DNA of 64,000 nt, taken from contig NC_086375.1 of assembly GCF_036588685.1 (NCBI RefSeq), positions 63,755,314-63,819,313 of the forward strand. The letters are read 5' to 3'. Made by a program: the position numbers and the translations under genes. The first letter of the stretch is position 1. Every line of letters begins with the position of its first letter. Shown one piece after another: positions 26,304 through 37,167 of this stretch. Source of the stretch: Mytilus trossulus (Eukaryota; Mollusca; Bivalvia; Mytilida; Mytilidae). Below the pieces are notes generated by a model that did not search any database, was not told the origin of the DNA, and saw nothing but the letters and a program-made list of their open reading frames with translations.

Positions 26304-28589
26304 GACTAAATTTATCAGTCGATTGAAAAAATCAAGCTTATAAATTTTATCGACAATATTCCGATTTTCGCATCATTCTAACGTTTTTAATTCGTACAGG
26401 AAACATAGTCATCTTTTGTTCATAAACCTGGCTACCGTTTTACAAAGCCTTCGGAAGTCTACGTGTCATTAGATCCATAGTGACAACCATCGTTAATAAA
26501 TCTTAGGTTTTACAGCCGTTTCACAAAGCCGTCGTAAATAATGATCGTGAATAATATGTAAATCCTGGCATAATACTTACTACAGTAACTGCTATATTAT
26601 CGTGTTCTTGACTTGGGAACTATGGTTAGACCAAGTTACGAAAAGGGGATGTGCATGGTTCTTATAAATGATAATAACTGGCGGACTTACATGGCGTTAA
26701 TAGGGCAACAAGTGTTAGTAAATGCAATACATCCCTTAACACTTCCAAAGTCAGGAGGAGGGACATTGCATGAATTTGCCTGTTCAAGAATTACAAAAAA
26801 ATAAGGAAGATTAAGTAAGTGTTTCATATGTACACAGGGGCTTGCACGTTTCTATCCATGGGAAGACACACTATCAACATATCTCCAAAGAATGACGAAG
26901 GGCCAGCATTTGTTTGTCGAGAGCAGTGCCGTGCATTGAATGATGCACATCTTAAGTATTAGTTCACTTTTAACTCAAGTTATTTTCTTCCCGGCTTTCT
27001 TCTAGACTAGACAATGTTCTAAATTAGGCTTTCTATCACGTCCGCGTTCTGATATCTATTTATAAATATGTCACTTCAGGCACAGTGGTAATCGACAAAG
27101 CGTTTAAAAGAGGATGTTTGATCCCCAAATAAAAGAGTTCATAATGAATTGATTTATGCAATGTATTTATATCATTATTTTATTTTTTACACATAATTCA
27201 CCAAAACAATATACATAGTTACAATAGTATAAATTGCACCTATTTTGAATAAAAAATTCATTACGTTTTTTTTATTATTTAGACAAAAAAAATCCTTTCT
27301 GTGTTTATTTTGTAGAGGTATCATTGTTTACACCAATTCAATTTTAATTTTGAAAAAATGCCGATTTTAAAAGCTCGCTTGAGCTTGTGTTACTTTGTTT
27401 ACTGTGTATCCATGGTATCGACCATGAATAAAACTTTGATTTTGAATCCATATTGAATCAAAGAAAAATTGGTCTGAACAGACCTCCAAATGATCCAGGA
27501 TTCCGTAATGAGGAGACCCAAATTCCAACGACCATACTTAAATCCAGTTATTAAAAAGTTGAATAACAGATGTTTTGTTCCATTTCTCCAAATATAAAGA
27601 TTAAAGAATACATTGATAGAACGTCGCTAGCCGATGTATTTTCTTTGATATAAGCATACACTAGATGATGCCCCTGAAATTGCAGTACACCTTAGCAAAT
27701 GTTGAAACAAAAAGTGGGGACACAGTTAGGATTTGGATACGGTTAATGCATTTAATTCTAACTTTAAAAAGAGATGAAAATTAGGAATATTATGCAAGTG
27801 AGGTTAAGTGTGATATTCAGTAGTTTTTTACCCTTTAAACTCAACAACCGTATGCATTGACTTTACCGAAAGGGATCAAAATGAATAACACAATTGAAAA
27901 TAATCTATCTTAATCGAATGAAAAATAAAATCTATACCACTTCCAGTGGCGGATCCAGAAATTTTCATAAAAGGGGGCCCATTGACTGCCAAAGAAGGTG
28001 ATCCCCTGCCTCTGGTTTCATCAGGAATGAACCCCTGTTGTATCTCAGCAACCATTGACGATAATCCAAATTATAAAAATAGGTCATGATTTCTTAGCTC
28101 TTGAACTAGTCGTGTCATCTAAAACTTTGAATTATAAACTTCTGGATTTCAAGTCAAGATTCAGTTGGGTCTTGGAATATATGAACTGGGAGTATAGCTT
28201 ATAGGATCATATTAATACTAAAAATTCGAATGGACATTTTAAAGGAAATCAAATCATGCTAGCTATTCCTTGTCCTATAATGTTATGACGTGAAGCGACC
28301 TTGAATTTTGGCAATTTTTTTAAGGGATTGGAAAGTCTCATATCCTTTTATTTATTCTATATTTTCAAATTTCTGGTATTGCAGAAGCTGGACGATATCA
28401 AAGTTTCGAAGACCTTTAAAATTATTTTATAAAAAGGTATTATTTTCCTATATTCATGCCACCCGTAACCCAACTTTAGTTCGCACATGAATAAAGTTCT
28501 TTATTTCCCAATTAAAATATTTCGAAATAAGTTTGAAAAAAAATATAACAAATAATTATAAATACTTGAGAACATTATAAATAAAAATA

Positions 28590-28695
28590 TGTGGTATTAG
28601 TGCCATTGAGAGAACTCCGCATCCAAGTCTTGAAGCAAATGTAAGCTAACAATTATAGGTCCAAGTACGACCTTCAACACGGAGCCTTCTTTTGA
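28590..28695 (-). repeat. Truncated 3' tail of the Penelope-like family (reverse orientation)
   Basis: On the minus strand it reads 'GGCTCCGTGTTGAAGGTCGT' and ends in a degenerate 'CTCAATGGCACTAATACCAC'. This corresponds to the 3' end at 35235-35345. It is a strongly 5'-truncated copy. Confidence 0.6.
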
Positions 28696-28799
28696 TTAGC
28701 TGACCCAAAACAGCAAAATATAAAGGGTCCCAAAATGACCAGTGTTCACATTTTCAAACAGTAAAACCAACGGTCTAATCTATTTACAAAACGGGAAAC

Positions 28800-29760
28800 A
28801 AACCAGATGCTCCGTAGGGAGCAGTTTTATACGACCGCAGAGATCGAACCCTGAACAGTTGGGCAATTATGGACACAACATTCAACCTTGATACAGCTCT
28901 GCATTTGGAGTTGACACAAAATGGGTTTCTGACACAGAATGAATGTTGTCTAAAACCTTTAAAAAAATAAATTGGACATTTTCTTATTATGGTCCAATAT
29001 CCAAAATCTTAAATACATTGTTACATGTAGATTCAGCATATCAAATAACCCCAAGAATTCGTTTATGATGAAATTGAATAAAGTGCAATTTGAACCCTTT
29101 AGAATTCTATGTTGACTATTTAACAAAGGGTCCAAACACCAAAAACATTATTACATGGTTAAATTCGGCATATCAAAGAACCCCATATATTCAAATACTT
29201 TTGTTGAAATCAAACAAAGTTTAATTTTGGAACCCGCTTTGGACCAACTTGAAAACTGGGTCCGTAATCGAAAATATAAGAACATGTTTAGATTCAGTAT
29301 ATAAAAGATCCCCAAGAATTCTTTTTTTTGTTAAAATCAAACTAAGTTTGAATTTGGACCCTTTGGACCTTAATGTAGACTTATTTGAAAACGGGACCAA
29401 AAATTTAGAATCTAAATACACAATTAGATTCAGCATATTTATAGAAAACCCTATAATTCAATTTTTGATGAAATCAAACATAGTTTAATTTTGGAGCCTA
29501 TCGGCCCCTAATTCCTAAACTGTTGGGACCAAAACTCCCCGAATCAATCCCAACCTTCCCTTTGTGGTCATAAAACTTCCGTTTAAATTCCATAGACTTC
29601 TACTTACTTATACTGAAGTTATTGTGCGAAAACAAAGAAAAATGCTTATTTGTGCTCCTCCAAACTCATTTCCGGAAACCATCCATCTTCGGACGACGCA
29701 GACGACGTGATACCAATATACGACCAAAAATATTGTTTTTGCGGTCATATAAAAACTGAA
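28800..29760 (+). repeat. Dispersed repeat family F with about 130-137-bp internal units
   Basis: The left edge is 'GCAGTTTTATACGACCGCAG' and the right edge 'TTTTTGCGGTCATATAAAAA'; both edges contain the word for a ring-like GACCGC/GCGGTC inverted pair. Between them four degenerate units start at about 28991, 29128, 29259 and 29394. Each opens with 'GGTCCAA' or a variant and contains 'GATTCAGCATAT' and 'AATTTGGACCC'-type blocks. I recognise this as an abundant bivalve repeat type from memory. Confidence 0.75.
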
Positions 29761-30129
29761 ACTCACAAACGACATGCATTTAACAACAAGCCTAGGGACA
29801 GATGCATCATGATAATGTAGTAAATATGAATGTTATAAAAGGCGCCAACCTTCGCCCTAACCTAAAAAGTAGTACGTATGACATTACAACACGAAAAGAC
29901 GCACTGTAGAATATTAGTTAAATATATGACTTATAATTTGTAACTCTACCAAAAAAGACGTGAATTACACAAACAAATATGTGCCTGTTAAACAAAGATG
30001 TACATGTAGTAATAAATTAAGACCCACGAAGCAACTCGATTATCTGTTTTAGAGTTCCATTCTTTAATGGATGTAAAAATATCCGTTACTTTTTTTTCTA
30101 GATCTCTGAAAAAATCAACTCAGTTACTG

Positions 30130-30460
30130 TTAGTCCCCGAGGGTATCACCAGCCCAGTAGCCAGTACTCCGGTACTGGCATGAAAATACGGATTTTTTAT
30201 TTATTAAATTTGCTGTTACAAAATATCAAAAATTATTATAAATTAAGGAATGTATCTTCCTCATGCAAAGCTCTGATTCCTTTCTCGGATTTGACTATAC
30301 TGTTAGGAACTTTTGGATTATAGCTCTTCATCTTTTATATAAGCTTTGGATTTACATATTTTGACCACGAGCATCACTGAAGAGACATGTATTGTCGAAA
30401 TGGCATCTGGTACAGAAAAATTGGTACCGTTAATGTTATTACACTAATATAATCGAAATA
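30130..30460 (+). repeat. Dispersed repeat family C, copy 4
   Basis: 'CCGAGGGTATCACCAGCCCA' opens the copy, followed by 'GAGCATCACTGAAGAGACAT', 'GTCGAAATGGCATCTGGTAC' and 'AAAAATTGGTACCGTTAATG'. It contains no open frame. Confidence 0.7.
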
Positions 30461-31444
30461 TTCAGAGTGTAACATGGTGACTCTATATGTATGTTATTGT
30501 TCTGTAATTTATATATTCGCCATGATTCGCAATAAATTTTTAAATTTTAAGTTGGCATGCCATACTTGATAGAAGTGCAGACGTGAAAGAAAGCACTCTT
30601 CACCAAAATTTCAACGGATATTGTACATTCCACGGATATTACATTTCGAGTATTCCGTCTTTTATAAAACGTTATACGTGTATCTAAAGAGAGACGTTGT
30701 ATTAGAACTAAATTTTACACCGGGATCAATATGTTTGGTGTAGAATGTATTTTCAAAACTGTGTTTATTAAGAAAACAGAGAATACATGCCGAACAAATT
30801 TCTGCATTTTTCACCATTGTTTCAAGACTGATAGTCATATATAATTTTGAGTATTTTAAAAATGACCATAATTGATATAAACAAAAATTATTCAAGGTAA
30901 CCATATAACTCTTACTACACTCTTTTTGTGCTAAATATTTCTCCAAGCTTGGGTATTTCATCTCTTATAAGTGATTAGTCTAAACCGAAATTACATGTTT
31001 GCGAAGAAACATTTATTATGGCCAGTAAGATCACAATGGTAGTCTCAATTAAGATGGTAGTGCAATATGTATTAAAGATAATAATATTAAAGAAATATAA
31101 AATATCTGATAAAGTAGTAAAAGCTACAGGTATGCATAAAAAAAAATGGCTAGACGAAACAAATTTTTTGGAGAATTTAGGAATACCTTGGACATCTATT
31201 ATCAAATCACCATTCAATAAATAACTCAATAACATTTCTTTTAACTTTAATAATACTTGGGTATAAAGATCATTTCGGAAGTTGCTGCGTTTAGAAATAT
31301 AAAAAATGTACTTGTTCAAATCTGATGAAAATCGAATGGAAAATCGTATCGTGTGAACAGAACGCTGTACGATTTACCTGTGCGACGGTGTCAAGTTGGA
31401 TGGAAAATCGAACGGAAAATCGTATCGTGTGAATACGTCTTTAC

Positions 31445-32136
31445 AGCTAATTTCCTAATGCATGTAAAGCAAAACTTTGGTTGGCTTGCTTGCTTTGTTT
31501 GTTTAATTGTTTATATTATACAAACTTTGTAAATAAGATTGACATTTTTAAACAATATGAATAGGCAAAGTTTAACCTGTATGTTTAATATTTGAATTAA
31601 ATTAGGTGTTATCCAATTAAAGAAAAGCAAGCAAGTCAACTAAAGTCTTGCTCTACATGCATAAAGAAATGAGCTGTAATAGATAAAAAAAATATACAGT
31701 GAAAATGCACCGAATATACAATACTAATGATTCGCTCCACAGTGAAAATGAAAGAATAGTATCATTATTCGACAGTAAACATGACTAGCATTACGAAATC
31801 ATCATAGTGGAATTTTGTTAAATATGAAGAAACTGAATGACAAAACATATTCTACGTTATACAACTTTATTAATTGTATTAAAATGAATATTTTTTACTG
31901 CAACGACATCTTACCTGTTAGTTATAAAGCACCTACACGATCTGTTCGTGAAATGTCCTAAATATTCACCTATTTTTGTATATATTTCACAGCTGGATGG
32001 CTTTAGGCGCGATAAAACCCCGCTCGCATCTCTTTCTTTGTTTTATTAGTATTATGTATTTCTGAACATATACATGTTAACTAATTTTCTTCATTTTCTT
32101 CAAAAATTAAAAAAGTTCGTCTGTTTATTTATCATT
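31445..32136. other. Intergenic DNA without supported features
   Basis: AT-rich; nothing recognisable was found before the LINE fragment that begins at 32137. Confidence 0.45.
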
Positions 32137-32645
32137 CTACATTAGACATTTATGGCATATACAGTAAAAATGATATTTTAGGATCCGCACTTTACATACA
32201 CTGTGTGTTATTGTGATCCTGGTAAATGAAGCGAAGTGCTCTTTCTTGTACTTTTTTTCAATTTGTGTAGTGTTTGCCTCGCTGCAGAAATGCCAGGACA
32301 ATGAACAGAAATTAAAGTTTGACATGATAAAGGAGTGATATATTGTTAGTTTTCCGAGTTTGTTTAAGTATTTGCCAAGTTTTTTTAAAACATTTAGTTG
32401 TCTGGATGCTTTTTTGCAGATGTTTGATATATGCGTGTTGAAATTTAGTTCAAAGTCAATGGTGATGCCTAATAGTTTGACCTCTTTTTCACATTTTATT
32501 TTGTTACCTGCTAGATCAAATGTAATGTTTTTGCCCATTGTTTTTTGCCAATTGCCAAAGCTTGAAATTTTTCAGGGTTTGCCTTCATTTGATTGGAAGA
32601 AAACCATTCTATCAGAGCCAAACTGTCTTTTTCAAGTGTGGAGAA
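32137..32645 (-). pseudogene. LINE reverse transcriptase, C-terminal segment (part 3 of a split element)
   Basis: The minus-strand translation runs from 'LEKDSLALIEWFSSNQMKAN' through 'PEKFQALAIGKK' and 'KEVKLLGITIDFELNF' to 'LTIYHSFIMSNFNFCSLSWH'. This is the thumb region after the reverse-transcriptase core in CR1/Jockey-like elements. The frame changes after 'MGKN' and the end (toward 32137) is scrambled. It continues the reverse transcriptase interrupted at 35350 by a 2.7-kb plus-strand insertion. Confidence 0.88.
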
Positions 32646-32651
32646 GACGCT

Positions 32652-33998
32652 CTGTCTGCCTACTGTAACAATTGGTGCAAACGTGAAAAATCCGATAAAA
32701 AATCTTTAGACAGTTATTTGAATAAAATTATGAATACTGTTAATATTCGAATATCTCATTTAGAAAACAATTCTGAAATTAATAATAGGAACCATGATAT
32801 ACCCATTTCTAGAATAAAAAACAAACTCAAGGTACTCGCAGAGCGGTTTGTGTTCGTACCGGCAGACAAGGCAGGAAATAATATAGTGGTGGTGTGACGC
32901 ATATACTACACGAAAGTTCTTCAAAATGAAATTATCAATTCTTTTACATTCCGGTCAGTGCGCACCACAGAGAGTCAAATCGTTAACAAGCATACCACTG
33001 TCACTACCCAGCTTAAAGCATCTTCCGAACATCTGAAAGTCCCTACCATGTACTGGTTACCGAAATTACACATAAAAACATTTAAATTCCGTTTCATCTC
33101 CGCTTCGAGTAAGTGTTCTACTACTAATCTATCAGTGCTTCTAACTAACTCCCTTACTACTATCAAAGAACTGGTTATTAACTTTTGTAATAAAGCTTAT
33201 GAAAATAATGGTATTAATTTTTTTTGGAGTGTTAAAAATTCTTTAGAGGTTTTAGATAAAATACATGCTTTCAATGGTCCTTACAATTCTGTTGACAGTT
33301 ATGATTTTTCTACTCTGTACACTACACTTCCACACAATCTTATAAAGAAAAAGTTTTTGTATTTGATAAAATGGTCTTTCGAAAAATCTCATTGTAATTT
33401 TATTTGCTGTAACTCGTTTAAGGCCTTTTTCTGTAAAGAAAAAGGAAAGTATGCTAGATACACTTACTGGAAATGTGAGGATATGATTGAAGCTTTAAAC
33501 TTTTATGTACGTTTCGGCGATAAAGTGTATCGTCAGGTAGTAGGTATTCCTATGGGCACCAACTGTGCCCCTTTAATAGCAGATTTATTTCTATACTGCT
33601 ATGAATCTCAGTTTATGACCAAACTCAGTAAAGACCCATCATTGTTATATTTGGTTGATACTTTCAAAAATACCTACCGTTATCTGGATGATATATTTTC
33701 GTTGAATAATCCAGAGTTCTCTAAATATACTTCAGAAATTTACCCAAACGAACTTACTTTAACTAAATCTAACATAAACAGCAGCAGTTGTCCTTTTCTA
33801 CATTTAGACATTTCAATTTCAAACGGGAAACTTCACACTAAAATTTACGACAAAAGAGACGATTTTTCATTTCCTATTGTTAATTTTCCTTTTTTGGACG
33901 GCGATGTGCCTTTGGCTCCATCATACGGTGTTTATATATCGCAACTCGTTCGGTTTGCCCGTGTGTGTTCTGATGTCATAGATTTTAACGTAACCTAA
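32652..33998 (+). pseudogene. Penelope-like reverse transcriptase, interrupted by a nonsense codon
   Basis: The motifs in order are 'KFVFVPADKA'-like 'RFVFVPADKAGNNIVVV' (about 32847-32897), 'VPTMYWLPKLHIK' (33039-33077), 'SYDFSTLYTTLP' (about 33298-33333), 'GIPMGTNCAPLIADLF' (about 33544-33591) and the catalytic 'YRYLDDIFSLN' (about 33678-33710). A TGA at 32895-32897 interrupts the frame directly after 'NNIVVV', and the same frame then resumes to 33998. There is no intact start: the 5' part is missing. The metal-binding aspartates ('YDF' and 'LDD') are present. The product would prime and copy RNA in the nucleus if intact. Confidence 0.85.
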
Positions 33999-34017
33999 TC
34001 AATGCATCACTGGTAAA

Positions 34018-34332
34018 TTGTTGTGTCAGGGATTTCCATACCATAAATTACTTAAAACTTTTACTAAATTCTTTCATAGATTCAAAGATTTGATAAGAAA
34101 ATTTGGCTATACCTGTAGAAAGCTTATTAAAAATGGTATTTCACATCCTAAATTTTATGGTAATATTGTACTTAAAGCGAGGAAATCACTATGTGATCCT
34201 TGTAAACTCATCGAACCTTTAAACAACCTTATAAGTAAGGGTTATCGTTCCAATATTGTAATTAGATCTCTGAATATAGTTCACATTGGCACTAATATTG
34301 ATTTTGTCATTAGCAAATTAAAACATAACTAA
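34018..34332 (+). pseudogene. Penelope-like element, frameshifted C-terminal part
   Basis: It sits in a different frame from the preceding segment, which closes at 33998, so at least one frameshift separates them. The translation includes 'GFPYHKLLKTFTKFFHRFKD', 'GISHPKFYGNIVLKARKS' and 'CDPCKLIEPLNNLISKGY'. It has the basic character of the region after the polymerase core in these elements. No GIY-YIG endonuclease motif was seen. Confidence 0.8.
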
Positions 34333-35347
34333 ATTTCATTATCTTTTGAGGCGAGATGTATAGAGACACTGACACCTTAATTTGTATTTCTATAGAAGTC
34401 GCTCTTAACTATCCTACTACCTGTCGATACATTTATTTTTGGCATTGCACAAGTCATGTCTTCTTTGACTATTAATGACGTTAAAATACTAAATCCCTGG
34501 GATGTGTTTTAGTTGGTTTTAGTCTCTGATGCATGATTTTTTATTATTAATTGGTTTTGGCTTTTAACTAGCTGTCAGTAACTGCGAGTACTCTCAAATC
34601 GTATTTTCTTATTAATTCGACCTGTTGATACTGTTTATAATGCTTTTTTGTTATTTTTTATTTATATGGATCTTGTCTGTACACCAGCTTTGATTATTTG
34701 TAATGTCTTCAATTTTTCACTTTCCATTTGTATAAACTTCAAGATTATAATTAATTTGTTTTAAAACCGTTTTTTTTCTAAAGTGAATTTTGATTGGTTA
34801 AATATTTCTCAGTGATGTCCTGCCATGGCTTTGTTTGAATTTGTTTGTTAGCTTAAATTGTTGGTCATGAATGTTTGTCTCTAATATTTAATTAACTGTG
34901 CATTTGTATTCAGATATCGCAGATCAAATTCATTCGTTCATTTTGTAATCATACGTTTTTTGATTGAGTTAAGGTCTGCCAATTGATATTTTATCGTGTG
35001 TTTTTCTATGTTGTGATGTTAATCTATTGTTTCAGAAAAAGGGAGAAGGTTTGGATCCATTAAAACGTTTAATCCCGCTGCAAATGTTTGCACCTGTCCT
35101 AAGTCAGGAATCTGATGTACAGTAGTTGTCGTTTGTTTATGTAATATATACGTGTTTCTCGTTTTGTTTGGTTTTCCCGTTTGAATGGTTTTACATTAGT
35201 AATTTTGGGGCCCTTTATAGCTTGTTGTTCGGTGTGAGCCAAGGCTCCGTGTTGAAGGCCGTACTTTAACCTATAATGGTTTACTTTTTAAATTGTTACT
35301 TGGATGGAGAGTTGTCTCATTGGCACTCACACCACATCTTCCTATAT
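34333..35347 (+). repeat. 3' untranslated region of the Penelope-like element
   Basis: Non-coding. Blocks such as 'GATCAAATTCATTCGTTCAT', 'TTTCAGAAAAAGGGAGAAGG', 'GCACCTGTCCTAAGTC' and 'GGATGGAGAGTTGTCTCATT' recur in the same order at 42755-43216, and the last of them again at 57960-57980. Confidence 0.8.
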
Positions 35348-35349
35348 CT

Positions 35350-36335
35350 AATAACGGTGTCTATATCTCTATTTGCATAAGATAATGTGTTTTCATCAGC
35401 ATAATTATTGTAGAGTGAACTGTTTGTGGTGAAGTGAAATATGTCATTAATGAAGATGTTAAACAGTATAGGACCTAGAATAGAACCTTGTGGTACTCCT
35501 TTGTATATGTTTTGCCAATTGCTGAGACTAGAGCTAATTCGAACACATTGTTTCCTGTTAGATAAGTAATTTTTTATGAGTTTTAATGAGGTAGTTGAAA
35601 GACCATATGCTTCAAGCTTAAGCAGTAGAAGATCGTGAGGGAGACAATCGAAAGCCTTAGATAGATCCATTAGAATTGAGCCAATAAACTTATTTTGATC
35701 AAGTGCCATTTTCCAGTCCTCTATGATTAGAGTAGTTTGACATACATATTTTGGTCAAAAAGCAGATAAGTATGGATGAACGTGTGTATTGAAGTATTCA
35801 ACTAGCTGGTTGTAAATTGCTCGTTCCAAAAATTTTGAAATTGCTGGAAGTATACTTACTGGTCTATAGTTGCCCACAACAAGTACATTGTTCTTTTTAT
35901 GCAATGGTACAACTTGTGCCTCTTTTAATTTGTCTGGAAAAGTTGCTGATTTTATAGTCTTGTTTATCAATTTAGTTATTGGTTTTGTGATAACTGGTTG
36001 TGCTAGTTTTAGAACTTTAACTGATATGCCATCTATTCCTGTTGCCTTTTTTATGTTTAATTTTTTAAGTTGTTTATCTACAAATTCATTCGAGATGGCA
36101 CTAAATTCTAGTTGTTGTGTGGCATTTTTGTTTTCGTGTATTTTTTTAACACTTGGATGGTTATTATTAGCAGGTGTGTTGTTGCCAATATCTTTAGCAC
36201 ATTTATAAAAAAGTCATTGAAGTGTTCTGCTACTTTCTTTTGATCACTTATTATGGTTTCTTCATCACATAGAATGATATTTTTTGTGAAGTTACTACCT
36301 TTGTTTGTAATAAAAGGTTTAATACCCTTGGGTCA
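35350..36335 (-). pseudogene. LINE reverse transcriptase core (part 2 of a split element)
   Basis: Minus strand. 'GIKPFITNKGSN' opens this part near 36335, followed by 'IKKATGIDGISVKVLKLAQP', 'FPDKLKEAQVVPLHKK', 'NYRPVSILPAISKFLER', 'LMDLSKAFDCLPHDLL', 'GVPQGSILGPILFNIFIND' and 'NYADENTLSYANRD'. These are the ordered motifs of a LINE polymerase. The active-site box reads YADE instead of YADD, and a TGA stands in 'HPYLSAF-stop-P', where relatives have Arg; both are disabling. Frame changes also occur near 36200. The part breaks off at 35350 where the Penelope-like element is inserted. Confidence 0.92.
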
Positions 36336-37167
36336 TAAAGGTCAAGAGTCTTTTGAATGAACTTGGAATGTCTTATATCATCAATATTTTTAATTATGTT
36401 AAAGGTTATTTAAATTCTATTAAACAAAGAATTAATGACCAATGTTTGCAAGTTCAAAATGCAAATATATTTGAATCCAAAAAGTTAGACTTTTTCAAAA
36501 GTGTCTACATAATGGGCAGAAGACCACCCTATGTTGATATATTAAAAAACAGAATTGACAGAGCTGCAATATGTAAGATCCGTATAAGCGCTCATACACT
36601 GATGATTGAAAGAGGGAGACATCTAAATATTCCCAGAAATGAGAGATACTGCTCTGTATGTAATTCTGGTCAAATTGAAAATGAAAAACATTTTCTTTTA
36701 CATTGTGAAAAATACTCAACTAAAAGGGACATATTTTACCATAAAGTTTCAAATATAATCGTTGATCCTACAAAATTTCAAAAACATGAAAATAATATAA
36801 TCTTTTATGATTAAATAATAATTCATACACAATCCTAAAATTAACTTCCTCTTTCATCTCAGACAGTTTGAACCTGCGTAAAGCAGAACAAACTCTATAA
36901 AATTGTTAATAATCATTGTTCATAATATTACATATTAATATTGTCATTATTTTCGATAATTATTATGTTTGACCAACTATGAAACTGATATATATTTTTT
37001 TAACCATTTATTGTTGATGATATTGATATCGTTCGATGATATTGTTCGAAATATGCCTATTGATATTCTATGCATTATTACTATTTGTATACCAGTTGTA
37101 TGGGCCATTGCCAATTATTGTAATTGTGTTTGTGCCAATAAAATATTTGTATTTGTATTTGTATTGT
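36336..37167 (+). mobile_element. Plus-strand LINE 3' end inserted in the minus-strand LINE
   Basis: Coding 36353-36814 translates to a segment with 'RIDRAAICKIRISAHTLMIE', 'RYCSVCNSGQIENEKHFLLH' and 'CEKYSTKRDIFYHK'. This is a CxxC...H...C zinc-knuckle-like C-terminus typical of some LINE ORF2 proteins. The 3' end is 'AATAAAATATTTGTATTTGT' with a short TTTGTA microsatellite tail. The segment sits exactly between 'GPKTFDFWP' (near 37190) and 'GIKPFITNKG' (near 36330) of the older minus-strand LINE, so it is a 5'-truncated insertion into it. Confidence 0.85.

Larger units (their letters stand above)
26105..31440. mobile_element. Region bracketed by inverted 'CACACGATACG' ends (possible single decayed DNA transposon)
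   Basis: The left end reads 'AAGGTGCATTCACACGATAC' and continues 'GATTTTCCATTCGATTTTC'. The right end, on the opposite strand, reads 'AGACGTATTCACACGATACG' and continues 'ATTTTCCGTTCGATTTTCC'. TTA precedes the left end (26102-26104) and follows the right end (31441-31443), the size and sequence of a Harbinger-type duplication. Both ends also carry extra inverted copies of the same motif (26105-26303 and 31322-31440), so two separate foldback elements are an alternative. No transposase was recognised between them, and other repeats are nested inside. Confidence 0.45.
32646..35347 (+). mobile_element. Penelope-like retroelement copy inserted in a LINE
   Basis: A plus-strand insertion splits the minus-strand LINE between its 'YADE' region and its 'EKDSLALIEW' segment. 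It encodes a reverse transcriptase (see the next entries) and then about 1 kb of 3' untranslated sequence ending 'CCACATCTTCCTATATCT'. The same 3' end occurs at 43199-43216, 57991-58008 and, inverted, near 28590. This is the pattern of 5'-truncated retrotransposition from a fixed 3' end. Assignment to Penelope-like elements rests on motif style and is not certain. Confidence 0.7.

Noticed and set aside
26613..26804. 63-codon plus-strand frame with less AT-biased codons
   Set aside because: It has a slightly coding-like look, but no motif, splice context or homologue that I can name; left uncalled within the bracketed region 26105-31440.
30975..31319. 114-codon minus-strand open frame with hydrophobic stretches
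   Set aside because: The hydrophobic runs reflect T-rich codons; the opposite strand is equally open and neither matches a known family.
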